Positions 31,446 to 44,269 of a stretch of 64,000 nucleotides of DNA are shown here, piece after piece. Every line of letters begins with the position of its first letter. The first letter of the stretch is position 1. The DNA is from Closterium sp. NIES-65 (lineage: Eukaryota > Streptophyta > Zygnematophyceae > Desmidiales > Closteriaceae): the NCBI GenBank assembly GCA_948144175.1, contig CANXME010002275.1, positions 1,926,001-1,990,000 of the forward strand, in the 5' to 3' direction. Both the position numbers and the translations under genes were made by a program. The notes under the pieces were generated by a model. The model saw only the letters and a list, made by a program, of their open reading frames with translations, ran no database searches and was not told the origin of the DNA.

Positions 31446-33008
31446 CTACCCCCCCCTTTAGGTGGTCAATATCCGCAACTCGCTTGCGGGCGAGGTAATC
31501 ACCAAGAAGCGGAGAAGCTTCAAGCAAGGCGGATGGCACCCAGGTGTCGCCCTCACTAGTGCGGTCAGTCCAGCGGATTAGAAAATCCACGTGGCGTCCA
31601 GAAGCGTCTAGCCGAACACGATGCGCCAAAATCTTGGACGGGTCAAGTGTCGGTTCTGGGACAGGTCGGGCTGTTGGGGCGGCGTTCTGGCACGCGATGT
31701 CTGTCGTGGCAGGCACGAACTTGCGAAGGAGGATGACATGGAAGGTGTCGTGTATACGCCAATCGTCGGGTAGCAGCAGATTCGCGGTGACAGGTCTCAC
31801 CATCTTGATGATTTTGAAAGGCCCACAAAAGCGTGGCCGTAACTTCGACGGGCCGGCCAGGTGCAGGTTTTTCATGTCAAGGAGCACTAGTTGCCCAGCT
31901 GCCAAGAAGAGTTATCGTCGTAGGAGGTCGATGTATTTGCGCGAAGTGGTACGGTATTCGCCTTGCGAATTGCGTCTGCAGCCTTCTCATGAAGTTCCTG
32001 CAGTTCCGTCACAAATGACCGCGGGACCGGGTTGTCGAGTGTAGTCGTCGTAGGAACCGTCGGGTCCATCCCATAATTTAAGAAGAACGGGGAGTGATTA
32101 GTCGTGCTGGACGGGGCGTTGTTGAACGCGAACTCCAGCGTGGCGAGCGAGTTTTCCCAGCGAGCGGGGTCGGGGCAATTTGTCCTGATCAGCTACTCCA
32201 TAGTTTGATTGGTGCGCTCGGTCTGGCCGTCCGTTTGCGGGTGGTATGCCGATGAGAACTCTAACTTCATGCCGTACTGCGCCCACGTCTCCTTCTAGAA
32301 TTTCGACGTGAACTTTGGGTCCCTGTCGCTGATGATCGCCGCGCGGATTCCGTGCAGTTGTACGACCGTTGAGAAAGAGGCACGCAGTTTCTTCGGCGGT
32401 GATTGTTCTACAACACAGTGCGAAATGCGCCATTTTCGCGAGGCGATCGACAACGACGGGAACAGCGTCGTTGCCGGACGGCCCAGAAGGCAGCCCCGTG
32501 ACGAAATCCATCGTCACCTGTTGCCACGGTCGTTCGGGTGGCTCGAGGGGTTGTAGCAATATAGCTGGCTGCTGAAGTGTTGATTCATGGCTTGGCATAC
32601 TCTGCACGAGGACACATATCGCTGCACGTTGTTAGCAGAATCAAGCCAATAATATTGACGGTGTAACAGCTTCTGGGTTTTATCAACCCTGAAATGTCCG
32701 GAGAGGTTAGAATCGTGGACCTCCTGGATAAGGAGTTCACGCAGCAGCCGGTAAGCGGGAACCCAAATCCGGTCAGTTCCAGCCTTTAGATGGTAATTCC
32801 CATTCTGCGTGGTGGCGTGCTGGTGATTCCCAGTCGTGAAGAACGGGTCCGTGGTATAGCCGTGGGTAAATAGTCCCGTAAGTAGTGGGTTCGAGTGGGT
32901 GATGAGCACTAGAGCGGATTGAACTACCGGTCGGGTCAGGGCATTAGCGATGTTATTCGCCCCTTTCTTGTACGTGATGTGGTAGGTGAAGTGGCTCTCC
33001 TTGTAGTC
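31446..33008 (-). pseudogene. Gypsy G integrase and chromodomain fossil
   Basis: Minus strand, in order: integrase zinc site near 32620-32720 (VHDSNLSGHFRVDKTQ, then CRVCQAMNQ), core entry (PERPWQQVTMDFVTGLP near 32510), and a C-terminal GPFKIIKMV stretch. The end is a chromodomain-like segment (FLIRWTDRTSEGDTWVP..LLGDYLA) at about 31480-31640. A chromodomain at the integrase end defines chromoviruses and guides insertion by binding histone marks. It is broken. Confidence 0.88.
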
Positions 33009-33140
33009 TGAGAAAATGAGAACGAGAAATGAATGAACTATGAATGAAATGAGTACAAGTACTAACCCTAATTGGGTTGTACCCCTTGTGGGCTACCCCA
33101 CTACAGCCTACACAATATGCAAAAGCTATATGTTCTGACA
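33009..33140 (-). repeat. A4 3' LTR (132 bp)
   Basis: It is bounded by TGAGAAAATG and TTCTGACA on the plus strand. The polypurine tract (complement CACCCCCATAGG) follows at 33141. Confidence 0.95.
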
Positions 33141-33369
33141 CACCCCCATAGGCAAAGTGGGGGAGAACAAGAGGTCTCAAGACCAGTCAAGCATAGCAAA
33201 GCAAAGCAAGCTCAGGGTGGATCACGAAGTCACCACACAGTCCGAGCACAAGGTCAAGGCCACAGAGCCAGTTCACATGCAGGGGCAGACATATATATAT
33301 ATAAGGCTAAACAAGCAAGAGCAGGTATATATATATATGCAAGAGTACAAACAAGGTCAAGAGGTGAGC

Positions 33370-36300
33370 AAGTGAGGCAAGACTGGGACAAGTCCCAGCT
33401 GAGTGCAGAAGCGCTGATGATCACAAGGCAGAAGTGCCTTGGTGAAAACATCAGCAGTGTTGGCCTCAGAGGCCACGTACGCAAGTCGCAACTGACCACG
33501 CTGCTGCAGCTCACGAGCAAGAAAGTAGCGGAGAGCAATGTGCTTCGTTCTGTGCTCCAGGCGCTGCTCTCGACACAAGGCCAGCATGGCCTTGTTGTCT
33601 ACGTACAGCACTGGAGGAGAACGAGGCGACTCTCCAAGGTCGGTCAGCAGGTAGGTGAGCCAGCGAAGCTCCTGTGCAGCCATGGCCCCGGCGTAGATCT
33701 CAGCCTCACAACTGGAACCGAGAACAGAGGACGAGCGAGTAGCCCGCCACAAAACAGAGCCGGAACCAAGACTGAAGGTGTAACCCTGGGACGACCGCTG
33801 AGTAGCCTGGTCGTCAGCCCAAGAAGCGTCCGCATGCCCAGTGAGGACCACTGGACTCCGCCCTCCAAGCACTAGCCCCATGCCCGAAGTACTGCACAAG
33901 TAGCGCAACACCCTCTTCGCTGCAGCCATGTGCTCTGGTCTGTGTCTCCCAGGAGCAACATAGCGTGCAAGAATGCTAAGAGGGTATGCAAGGTCAGGTC
34001 GTGTGCAGGTCATCAGGTACATGAGGCAGCCAACAAGCTCTGGGTACGGGCCACTCGACTCTACGGACTCATCTGAAGGCAGAGCTGAGAGCGAGTGGCG
34101 AGTAGACAGAGGAGTGGCCTGAGGCGAGGAGTACGTGAAGCCGAAGCGCTGAAGGACCTGCTGCACCATGTGTGACTGAGTCAGGGTAATGGTGCGCTGT
34201 GCTCTGTCCCGGGTGATCTGCAAGCCAAGGTAGCTGCGCAGTTCACCCAGTTCTGTGCACGTGTGTCTCTTCTGCAGCTCGGACTTCACGTAGGCGAGTC
34301 CAGCAGTGTTAGTTGTGGCAAAGACCAAGTCGTCGACGTACACGAGGATGTAGAACGGCGGCAGAGAGGTATCGGTGCGCAGAAACAACGACGGGTCAGC
34401 AGTAGAGGGAGCAAACCCAAAAGCCGCAAGCGTAGTCCTCAGTGTGTCGTGCCACTCACGTGGTGCCTGGCGGAGACCGTAGACTGGCCGTCGGAGGCTC
34501 CACTGGGTGCCAGGAGGGAAAGTCCCAGTGAAGCCAGGTGGACGGCGCAGCCAGATCTCCTCGTGCAGGCTACCCTGCAAGAAAGCAGTGCTGAAGTCAA
34601 GAGAGTGAAGCTCGTAGTCGCACTGAGCGGCTATGTGCAGCAGCACCCGAAGAGTGGTCATCTTCGGGGTGGGAGAGAAGGTCTGAAAGTAGTCAACTCC
34701 CTGCCGCTGACTGAAACCACGAGCGACGTACCGCGCCTTGAAGACAGGTGGAGAGCCCGGCGGCCGCTTCACCCTGAAGATCCACATGCCACTGACGATG
34801 GTCGCCCCAGGAGGGGGAACCGCGTCAACGTAGGTGCCTGTGGACTTCGAGGAAGCCATCTCTGCATCCATAGCTGCCTGCCACTGAGAGGAGTAGGGAC
34901 CCTCTACGGCCTCCGCGTAAGAGCGCGGAGTCGGGATGTCTAGTGCATCCGGGTCTCCCTCAGGGGCAAGCAGTACGGACACGAGATGAGGTGAAGCAGC
35001 AGCCAGACACTGGAACTCCTCCTGCCTGTCCTCAAGGACGTCCGTGCCAAGAGCACACTCACCCCCGACGGACGGAGGACAGACAGACGCAGACTCAGCA
35101 ACAAGGCTAGCAGCGTAGTCTAGACGACAGCGAGCAGCAAAGTCGACGAGCTCAGCAACAAGAGCAGACGCAGCAGTGGACCCAAAGGAGGGGTCAGTGA
35201 CAGCAGTAGTAAGGAGACGCGTGACAGTAGGAATGGCAGCACGAAGAGTGTCCGACTCCGGGCCGGCCAGCGCAGGGAGAGAGGACTCAGGAGGAGAAGG
35301 CAAAGGGGCACGCAGAGGAGCAGTGGACGGACGCAGAGACATCCGGTGCGTGCCAGGGACAGGAGGAGGACGCTGACGCGAACCGCGAACACTAGCGCGA
35401 GAAGCACGAACAGGCGACGCGGGACGAGACGCAGGCTCACGACGCTCAGCAAGACCTCCAGTAGGACCAGTGTAAGGAGAGGGAGCAGGCAGAGGGGAGG
35501 TGGGCTCTAACTGTGACAGAGACTGGACAGGCGGTGGACACTCTACAGGAGGAGAAAGACCAAGAACCTGCTGCAGGAGCGGAACGAAGTACGGCCGAGG
35601 CCGCGCGGCAACTCGAGACAGAGCAGGGACAGCACCAGCACCCTCAGAGGCAGCACCAGCGCCAACAGCACCTCCAGCAGCAGGACCTCCAGCAGCACCC
35701 GCAGCAGGACCACCGCCAGGACGGACAGCAGTAGTCTCAGCACCAACACCCTCAGCAGCTCTAGCTCCAGTCGGACCCGCAGGCTCAGCAGCTCCTGGAC
35801 CGGCGGCACCAGCACCCTCAGCGGCCGAAAAAGCTCCAGCTCCAGCAGTACGGCTCCAGCGGCGAGTAAACCACTCGCGCAGCTCCTGTGGAGAGAGGGG
35901 CTCCCGCCGAGACAGAGCACCCGGAGAACCTCCAGACTCAGCACCGCCAGACGCCACAAGGGGAGGTCCAGCGACCGCAGGCTCCGCACCTCCAGGCTCA
36001 GCAGCTCCAGACGCAGTACCCCCTGGCTCAGCACTCCCAGGCTCAGCACCCCCAGGCTCAGCACCCCCAAGCCCAGCACCCCCAGTCACAGTACCCCTAG
36101 GCTCGGCACCCCCAGTCGCAGCACCCCCAGACTCAACACCCCCAGGCTCAGCACCCACGCGCGCAGCACCCACAGAGTCAGCACCCCCAGGCTCAGCACC
36201 CGCAGCAGTACCAGAGTCACCAGTAACCTCGACCGGCTCGCCTGCGTCTACCTGGGACACACCTGAAGGGGCAGGACCCTGAGGGGGAAGGGGGTCTACC

Positions 36301-37300
36301 GGGGGGGGACCTGGCACGAGGAAGTGCGGCGGCGGGGGGAGGGAAGGAGTGCGGTAGGGGAAGAGGCGGTAGAAGGGGACTGACTCATCGAACGTGACGT
36401 CCTGGGAGGACAGAACACGACGAGAGGAGGGGTGGTAGAACTGCCACCCTGGTGCGTCAGGGGGGAAGCCAAGGAAGACGCAGGGAGCAGCACGAGGGGA
36501 CAGATTGTCCGCAGACAAGTCGCGGACAAACGCCCGAGATCCCCAGACACAAAACGCAGACGCATCGCCGACCTTCCCCGTCCACAGTAGAGCTGGGGAG
36601 GTCTGCGGCCGGGAGACCCTGGGGTGAAGGTTGATCTGATGCGCCGCGTACCGAACCGCAAACGGCTATAGAAAATGGGGGGCAGCCGCATGCATCATGG
36701 ACGTACGAGCGACGTCCATGACCATGCCAATGCGGCGCTCAGCAATCCCATTTTGCTGTGGAGAGTCCGGAAGCGTGAAGGTCTGGCGGATGCCTCGCGC
36801 ACGACAGTAGGCTCGCAGAAGGCCAGAGGAGAACTCTCCGCCTCGGTCAGAGTGCAGACGCAGAACAGGAAAGTCTGAGCCGAAGCTCCTCCTGAGCTGG
36901 AGACGAGCTGCGCGGATCCAGTCGATCAACACCGCAGTGACATCACCCTTGTTGCGCAAGGGGAAGACTGTGGTGTAACGCGAGTAGTCGTCAACCACCA
37001 GCAGGAAGTAGCGCTCGTGACCCTGTCCACGGACGCGGGCCGGGCCCAACACGTCCAAGTGAAGCGTCTGCAGCGGAGCCTCTGTCGGGGGAAACTGAGA
37101 GGAGTGAGGGGCAGCCCGGAGCCGCCCCTCGACACAGAGGACACAGGAAGGACCAGGCCCCGAAGGAAGGGGAGGGAGGGACTGGGGGAGACCAGAGACC
37201 AGGACACGGGAGGCCATGCCCTGAAGACGAGGCAGGGAGGGGTGACCAAGACGGTGGTGCCACAGGAGAGTCTCGTGAGACAGGAGGCGACACGAGCAGG
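33370..37300 (-). pseudogene. A4 pol region: integrase, linker, RT, RNase H
   Basis: It contains QQNGIAERRIGMV of the integrase core, DLSADKLSPRAAP at the integrase end, a GGAEP-like repeat linker (about 35985-36230), RT with GMWIFRVKRPPGSPP and YVDDLVFAT, and RNase H with GHADASWADD and ANTADVFTKAL. The region from integrase end to RNase H is one of the best kept pol stretches in the window. It is part of a broken element. Confidence 0.92.
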
Positions 37301-38741
37301 GGGCAGACTCAGGACCAGACCTGGACGCAGCGGCAAACACCTGACCTGACGCAGCTACCTGGCCAGACGCAGAGACAGGAGGAGACGCAGTGGTCAGGGT
37401 GTAGAGACTCGACCCCGGCCTGCGTGAAAACGTGGCCAGGTGTCGTCCTGTGCGGGCATCCGAGCAGTGGGTCACCCGCTGACTCGCAGGAGTGAACTGG
37501 TGAACCCCCGCATCCTGCAGGTCAGCACCACTCACCAAGTTCGTCGAGAACGAGGGGAGGTACAGACCAGACAAGGTACCCGAGGGGGCAGCCGGACATG
37601 GTAGGATCGTGGAGAAGTGAGAGAGGACAGGACCCCCAGAGGGGTTAGCCAGGGAGACTGCAACCGGCCGACCAAGCGGCGTGAGTGTGGTGCGGTCTCG
37701 AAAGAAGGAGCGAGAAGCCCCCGAGTCAAGCGTGAAGGTGAGGGAGGCCGAAGCCGACGCAGTACCTGAGAGCGCAGCCTCACCAGTACCTGAGGGCGCA
37801 GACGTGCTGGCACCCAGAGCAGCATCCTCACAAGCACCTAGCGCAGCAGTACCTATGCCCGGGTCGGGCGGGAAACACCGGTAACAGTCACCCTCATCAC
37901 TAATAGTCACAACATACATGGCAGCAAGGATAGCATCAAAGTCAAGCTCATAGATAGCTACGCCTGCCCTAGACAGCTCTCCCCAGCGGGGGATCTCACT
38001 AGCCTCGGGGAACTGCTGACGCCAAGCGTCCGTCAGGCGGCCAAAGCAGCGCTGGGTGGGGTGGGCACCCCCACACTGCTCACCCGCGCGGTCGCCGGAG
38101 CGAAGGACGTAGGTGCACGGACCAAAACCCCCACCACGCTGACGCTGCGTGTACCACTCACGGAGCTGCTGAGGGGGGGGAATGTCCCGAGAACGCTGCT
38201 GCTGCTGCTGGCGCTGACCACTACCAGAGCCGCTCCGTTGCGAGGCACCACCCCGACCAGCTCCACTTCCTCCGCCACCGCCGCCTCCACCGCCTCCACC
38301 ACCGCCACCTCCGCTCCCACCGCTACCGCCGCCGCCGCCTCCGCCTCCACTGCCGCCACCACCACCACCACCTCCGCCACCACTCCCACCGCCACCCCCA
38401 CTCCCTCCGCCGCCTCCACCGCCACCTCCACCACCCCCGCTAGCTCCACCCGCGCCCTTGCCCCCCTTGCCCTTGCCAGAGCGGCGTCTCCCGCTAGGGG
38501 CAGACGCCGCACCGACCGACTCAAGACCAAGTAGGTCGGCCGCAGCAGCAGAGGCGACAGAGGGCAACAGGGGGGAAGGGGAACACCCCTCAAAGATGGG
38601 GGTGCGAGGGTCACCACGAGAGGCTCCTACAGCGACTATGCTCTTCTCCGCTGCTAGGAGGGCCTTCTCTAGGAGGTCAACAGTGAGAGTGGTGGGACAG
38701 ACTGAGAGGAAGTGGTCTCTCACTACACGAAGAGTAGCCAT
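37300..38741 (-). pseudogene. A4 gag and protease region
   Basis: The gag glycine tract (about 38260-38450), the C-x13-C-x3-H-x4-C motif near 38050-38125 and protease DSGAS near 37720 are clear. Gag is shorter than in A3 and A6. Treated as a fossil. Confidence 0.88.
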
Positions 38742-38819
38742 GACGACGGTAGACTAGCAGTGCAAGCAGTAGGGGAAGGGCACGCAGTGACAGAGAGGCT
38801 GTGCTCACCGGACAGGGCT

Positions 38820-39690
38820 GCTCGGGCGACTCAACTGTAGGGCGGCTCGGCGGCTGGGCGGCTCGGCTGCTGGGCGGCTCGGCGGCTCGGCTGCGGGGCG
38901 GCTCGGCTGCTGGGCGGCTCGGCGGCTCGGCGGCTCGGCGGCTGGGCGGCTCGGCTGCACGGCGGCTCGGCTGGTGGGTGGCCGGGCGGCTCGGCGGCAG
39001 GGCGGTTCGGCTCCTCTAGTACAGGGCGGCGCGGCGGTCGGCGGCTCGGGCGCGCTGCTGCAGGAGGGGAGAGCGGCGGGGCCGCAGCAGACGGGCAGCG
39101 GGGCCCGTTGACGTAGGGCGGCGGGGCCGGTGAGGTAGGGCGGTGGGGCCCTTGAAGTAGGGCGGCGGGGCCGCAGCAGACGGGCGGCGGGGCCGCAGAC
39201 GTAGGGCCGCGGGGCTGCTGAAGTAGGGCGACGGGGCCCGTTGAAGTAGGGCGGCGGGGCCGCGAAGTGGGGCGGCGGGGCTGCGAAGTGGGGCTGCGGG
39301 GCCGCAGCAGACGGGCGGCGGGGCCGCTGAAGAAGGGCGGCGGGGCCGCGAAGTGGGGCGGCGGGGCCGCAGCAGACGGGCGGCGGGACCGCTTAAGAAG
39401 GGCGGCGGGGCCGCGAAGTGGGGCGGCGGGGCCGCAGCAGACGGGCGGCGGGGCCGCTGAAGCAGGGCGGCGGGGCCGCAGGAGTAGGGCGGCGAGGCCG
39501 CAGTTAGGGCGGCGGGGTCGCGACGTAGGGCGGCGGGGCCGCGAATGCGGGTGGCGGGGCCACGCTAGTAGGTGGCGGGGCCGCACGAACGGGCGACGGG
39601 GCCGCTAAGGTAGGGATGGCCGCTAGGGCGTAGGGGCCGCTAGGGCGGCTCGACGAGGTGAGAGCGCGACTCGGGCGGAGCGCGCTTCGG
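38820..39690. repeat. A4 leader minisatellite
   Basis: The gag-proximal part is GGGCGGCTCGGCTGCT-type units. The LTR-proximal part is units of GGCGGGGCCGCGAAGTGG and GCAGCAGACGGGCGGCGGGG. The sequence of the array differs from those of the other copies. Confidence 0.9.
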
Positions 39691-39760
39691 GCAGGAAAAA
39701 AAAAATCGAAATTTGGTGGGCCCTAGGCACAGTTCCCACAGGGGAACCTGCTCGATACCA

Positions 39761-39892
39761 TGAGAAAATGAGAACGAGAAATGAATGAACTATGAATGAA
39801 ATGAGTACAAGTACTAACCCTAATTGGGTTGTACCCCTTGTGGGCTACCCCACTATAGCCTACACAATATGCAAAAGCTATATGTTCTGACA
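39761..39892 (-). repeat. A4 5' LTR (132 bp)
   Basis: 131 of 132 identical to the 3' copy. The primer site TGGTATCGAGCAGG lies just inside, followed by a GTTCCC/GGGAAC hairpin (39732-39747). Confidence 0.95.
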
Positions 39893-39897
39893 TAGTC

Positions 39898-41413
39898 CAG
39901 CCACCGAATCTGTCGCGGGTTGAGGTTGGGCTGAGCTCGCAGATAGTGTAGGGACTTGTGGTCCATGCAAATACTGACGTCGGCGCCCACCAAGTAGCAG
40001 CGCCACAGTTTGAACGAGTGTATTATGGCAAGCATCTCCTTGTCATGTATCGGGTAGTTGCGCTCGGGTGACTGCAGCTTTCGTGACTCGTAGGCGATCG
40101 GCTGCATCCCGTTCCCGGAATCGTGGAGGAGTACAGCTCCGATGGCGAAATATGAGGCATCGGTGACGACTTCGAACGGCTTCGATGGGTCGGCGATGCG
40201 CAAAAACGGAGGGGAAACGAGAAAATTCTTCAACTCCTGAAAAGCCGCCTCAGCTTCCTCCTCCCACACAAAATTCCTGTCTTTCTGCAGCAGGTCGGTC
40301 AGCAGGCCAGTTATCCCCGCCATATTCGGGATAAACTGCCTGACGTAATTCACGAAGCCCAAAAACTCCTGAATAATTTTGATTTTCGCCGGGTCGATTT
40401 TAATGCCGTCGCGGGAGATGACATGCCCCAAAAACTCCAACTCCTGCTTAAAGAACTTGCAATTAGAGCCCTTGGTGATGAGGCGGTTCTCCTCCAGCCG
40501 CTTAAACACTACGTCGAGGTCTCGTAGGTGTTGTTCCCTTGTCTTGCTAAAAACCAGTAATAGACGATAACACACTTGTTGAGAAATTCTCGGAAGATCC
40601 TGTTCATGGTCAGTTTAAATGTCGAAGGCGTATTAGTGAGGCCGAATAGCATCACTGTGAACTCGTAGCTTCCATAGCGAGTGCAAAACGCGGTCTTGTG
40701 ACAATCGTCGGCAAAGACCCGAATCTGGTGGTAACCGCCACGCAAGTCGATTTTCGAGAAGTAGCGAGCGCCGCGAAGTTGATCGAGGAGGTCGTCGATG
40801 TGTATGATTGGATAGCAAGATTTGATGGTCACCCGATTGAGCGCGCGATAGTCGATACATATGCGAAGCCCGCCATCCTTCTTCGGCGTAAACATGATCG
40901 AGGCTGCGAAGGGAGATGTACTGGGTCGAATAAACCCCTTCTCCAACATGCCCTCAATTTGTCTTCGCAGCTCCTCAAGTTCCGGTTGGGCCAACCGCCA
41001 ATGTATACAAACAGTCGACTGCGCGCCAGGCTCCAGCTGGATTTTGTGGTCCTCGGGTCTTTCGGGTGGTAGCCCAGGTGGCAGATCGTCGGGGAAGATG
41101 TCCTGGTACTATCGAATCAGCTTTGCTAAGTCAGGTGGTACAGCTGCGCACAACTTCTCGATGTCTTTTCCGTCGGTGTTGGCTGCCAACTCGCGCAAAC
41201 ATACGGCGAACAACTGCGTGCCTCGGTTGAAGTGGCGAGCTATAGTGATAGCTTTGATGCACGGGGCTTAGATCTAGTCAGGTGTCAATGCTGGCAATTT
41301 AATTAGCCCCTCGTGCTTGCTGATGCTGCACGTTCCCGTTGTCCAGTCGATGACGGGGTTGTGGCGTCGCAGCCAATCACGTCCCAGCAGCACGTCGCAA
41401 CCATCCAACGTTG
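39898..41413 (-). pseudogene. Gypsy G reverse transcriptase and RNase H fossil
   Basis: Minus strand: RT entry ([20 protein letters not shown]), [32 protein letters not shown] (catalytic Asp) and [10 protein letters not shown]. The YxDD-equivalent block is worn. RNase H follows (FEVVTDASYFAIGAVLLHD, ESRKLQSPERNYPIHDKEMLAI and the WRCYLVGADVSICMDHKSL block). This is the classical Ty3/gypsy layout with RT and RNase H upstream of integrase. It is broken. Confidence 0.92.
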
Positions 41414-41545
41414 TGAGAAAGTTAGAACGAGAATGAAATGACTATGAACGAAGTGAGTACAAATAGGAAACCCTAGTTGGGTTGTACCCCCTATGGGATA
41501 CCCCACTATAGCCTACACAAATAAGTAAGCTATAATATTCTGACA
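41414..41545 (-). repeat. A5 3' LTR (132 bp)
   Basis: Plus-strand bounds are TGAGAAAGTT and TTCTGACA. The polypurine tract complement follows. It is identical to the combined 5' LTR halves. Confidence 0.95.
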
Positions 41546-41757
41546 CACCCCCATAGGCAAAGTGGGGGAGAACAAGGGGTCACAAGACCAGTCAAGCAAA
41601 GCAAAGCAAAGCTCAGGGTGGATCACAAAGTCACCACACATTCCGAGCACAAGTTCAAGGGCCACAAGGCCAGTTCACATGCAAGAGCATATATAGAGAT
41701 ATACAAGAGTCAAGCAAGCAAGAACAAGAGTATATATAGGTCAAGGTACAAGCAAGG

Positions 41758-44149
41758 TCAAGAAGTGAGCAAGTGAGGCAAGACAGGCACAAGATCCAGC
41801 TGCGTGCAACAACGCTGATGATCACAAGGCGCAAGTGCCTTGGTGAAGACATCAGCAGTGTTGGCCTCAGAGGCCACGTACGCAAGTCGCAACTGTCCAC
41901 GCTGCTGTAGCTCACGAGCAAGGAAGTAGCGGAGAGCAATGTGCTTTGTCCTGTGCTCCAGTCGCTGCTCTCGACACAAGGCCAGCATGGCCTTGTTGTC
42001 TACGTACAGGACTGGAGGAGAACGAGGCGGCTCTCCAAGGTCGGTCAGCAGGTAGGTGAGCCAGCGAAGCTCCTGAGCAGCCATAACCCCGGCGTAGATC
42101 TCAGCCTCACAACTGGAGCCGAGAACAGAAGACGAGCAGGTAGCCCGCCACGAAACAGAGCCGGAACCAAGGCTGAAGGTGTAACCCTGTGACGACCGCT
42201 GCAGCTAACACCTGACCAGACGAAGGGACTCTACCAGACTCAGCACCGGGAGGAGAAGCAGTGGTCAGTGTGTATAGGCTCGACCCTGGCTGACGTGTAA
42301 ACGTAGCCAGGTGGCGACCTGTGCTAGCCTCTGTGCAGTGTGTCACCCGCTGACGAGCGGGAGTGAACTGGTGGACACCCACATCCTGTAGGTCAGCACC
42401 ACTCACCAGGTTCGTAGAGAACAAGGGGAGGTAGAGACCAGTCAGGGTGCCAGAGGGAGCCGCCGGACACGGGAGGACTGTGGAGAAACGAGACAGGACA
42501 CGACCCCCAGAGGGGTCAGCCAGGGACACCGCAACCGATCGACTAAGCGGCGTGAGAGTGGTGCGGTCCCGAAAGAAGGAGCGAGACGCCCCAGAGTCAA
42601 GGGTGAAGGTGTGAGAGGCCGAAGCCGACACAGTACCTGAGAGTGCAGACTCACTAGTACCTGGGAGCACAGACGCACTGGCACCTAGAGCAGCAGCCAC
42701 ACTGGCACCTGACGCAGCAGTACCAATGCCCGGGTCGGGCGGGAAACACCGGTAACAGTCACCCTCATCACTAACAGTCACAGCATACATGGCAGCAAGG
42801 ATAGCATCAAAGTCAAGATCAAAGATGGCTACACCAGCCCTAGACAGCTCTCCCCAGCGGGGGATCTCAGAGGCCTCCGGAAACTGCTGGCGCCAAGCGT
42901 CGGTCAAGCGGGCAAAGCAGTGGCGGGCGGTGTGGGTGCCCCCACACTGCTCACCCGCGCGGTCGCCGGTGCGAAGGACGTAGGTGCAGGGACCGAACGC
43001 CCCACCACGCTGACGCTGCGAGTACCACTCACGGAGCTGCTGAGGGGCGGGGACGTCGCGAGAGCGCTGCTGCTGCTACTGCTGCTGCTGGCGGTGACCA
43101 CCCCCAGTGCTGCTCCGCTGGGACGAGCCACTCCGACCACCTCCACCACCGCCACCCCCGCCTCCGCCGCCACCGCCGCCACCGCCACCCTCGCCCCCGC
43201 CGCTCCCACCGCCACCTGCACCGCCACCTCCGCCGCCACCTCCGCCTCCACTGCCGCCACTAGGACCTCCACCCCCGCCACCACCTCCACCGCCACCCCC
43301 ACTCCCCCCGCCGCCCCCACCTCCTCCGCTACCGCCCCCGCTAGCTCCACCCGCTCCCTTGCCCCCTTTGCCCTTGGCAGAGCGGCGCCTACCGCTGGGG
43401 GCAGACGTCGCACCGACCGACTCTAGACCAACGAGGTCGGCCGCAGCAGCAGAGGCGACAGAGGGTAACAGGGGGGAAGGAGAACACCCCTCAAAGATGG
43501 GGGTGCGGGGGTCACCACGAGAGGCCCCTACAGCGACTATGCTCTTCTCGGCCGCTAGCAGGGACTTCTCGAGGAGGTCGACAGTGAGGGTGGTGGGACA
43601 GACAGAGAGAAACTGGTCCCTAACAGCACGAAGGGACTCAGGGAGACGGGTGACTAGAAAGTAGAGGGTGATGTACATGGGAGGGGGGTTTTCGGCGCAG
43701 AAGGCAGCAGGAAGCGCAGCTCGGTAGCGAGTGTCACTAGCGCGAAGGTGGGTAAAGAGGTCAGCGACTGTAGGAAAGGCAGCAAGGTCAGGGAAGAGGT
43801 ACGGTAGCATGAGGCGGCTCAGTGTAGCAGAGGAAGGGGAGGAGTAGCGCGCAACTACAGCGTTGTACAAGGCCTGAGCGGTCTTGCGCTGACTAAAGTG
43901 TGCGCGCTCGGAGGAAGGGAGGTGGCGACGCACAGCAAGACGTGCAGCAGCATCGCGTGAGGCCCACTTGGAGCGCACAGTGGGGTCAGCATCAGCAGGA
44001 GGGGCAGGTACAGCGCCAGAGACAAAGTCAAAGAGAGAAACTTCATCTACCGTATTGTAAAGCAAGTACAGCTGCAGGTCGTCGACCCAGACCGCAAAGT
44101 CGATGGCGCGACCCTCAGCGTCAAAAGCCAGGACACTTGGGGTGGCCAT
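41758..44149 (-). pseudogene. A5 gag, protease and RNase H remnant
   Basis: Gag begins at 44149 (MATPSVLAFDAEGRAIDFAV), has a long glycine tract (about 43110-43350) and the C-x13-C-x3-H-x4-C motif. Protease DSGAS lies near 42595. An RNase H end (CEAEIYAGVMAAQE to ANTADVFTKAL) occupies about 41780-42200. Integrase and the RT core are absent from this copy. Confidence 0.9.
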
Positions 44150-44269
44150 GATAGCAGCTGACAGTCTCATCGGACAGGAAGGGTCGGGTCGCTCAGTAGC
44201 ACAGCAACACAGCAGCACACCAACTCCGCCGGCCCAGGAGCAGTAGCAGCTCCACAGGAGCAGGAGCTC

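Larger units (their letters stand above)
33009..39892 (-). mobile_element. Ty1/copia element A4 (copia-A) inserted in Gypsy G
   Basis: A 6884-bp minus-strand element with 132-bp LTRs at 33009-33140 and 39761-39892 and the perfect duplication TAGTC (33004-33008, 39893-39897). The LTRs differ at 1 of 132 positions, so it is recent. Parts from the 5' end (high coordinates): primer site, leader, gag, protease near 37700, integrase about 36640-37300, repeat linker, RT about 34150-34880 with YVDD near 34330, RNase H about 33400-33860. It is about 0.5 kb shorter than A3 or A6. It is broken in a few places, with otherwise long open stretches. Confidence 0.95.

Noticed and set aside
43107-43664. Polyproline open frame on the plus strand
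   Set aside because: It is the complement of the A5 gag glycine tract. Similar shadows occur at 284-955, 38061-38534, 50299-51024 and 56386-56967.
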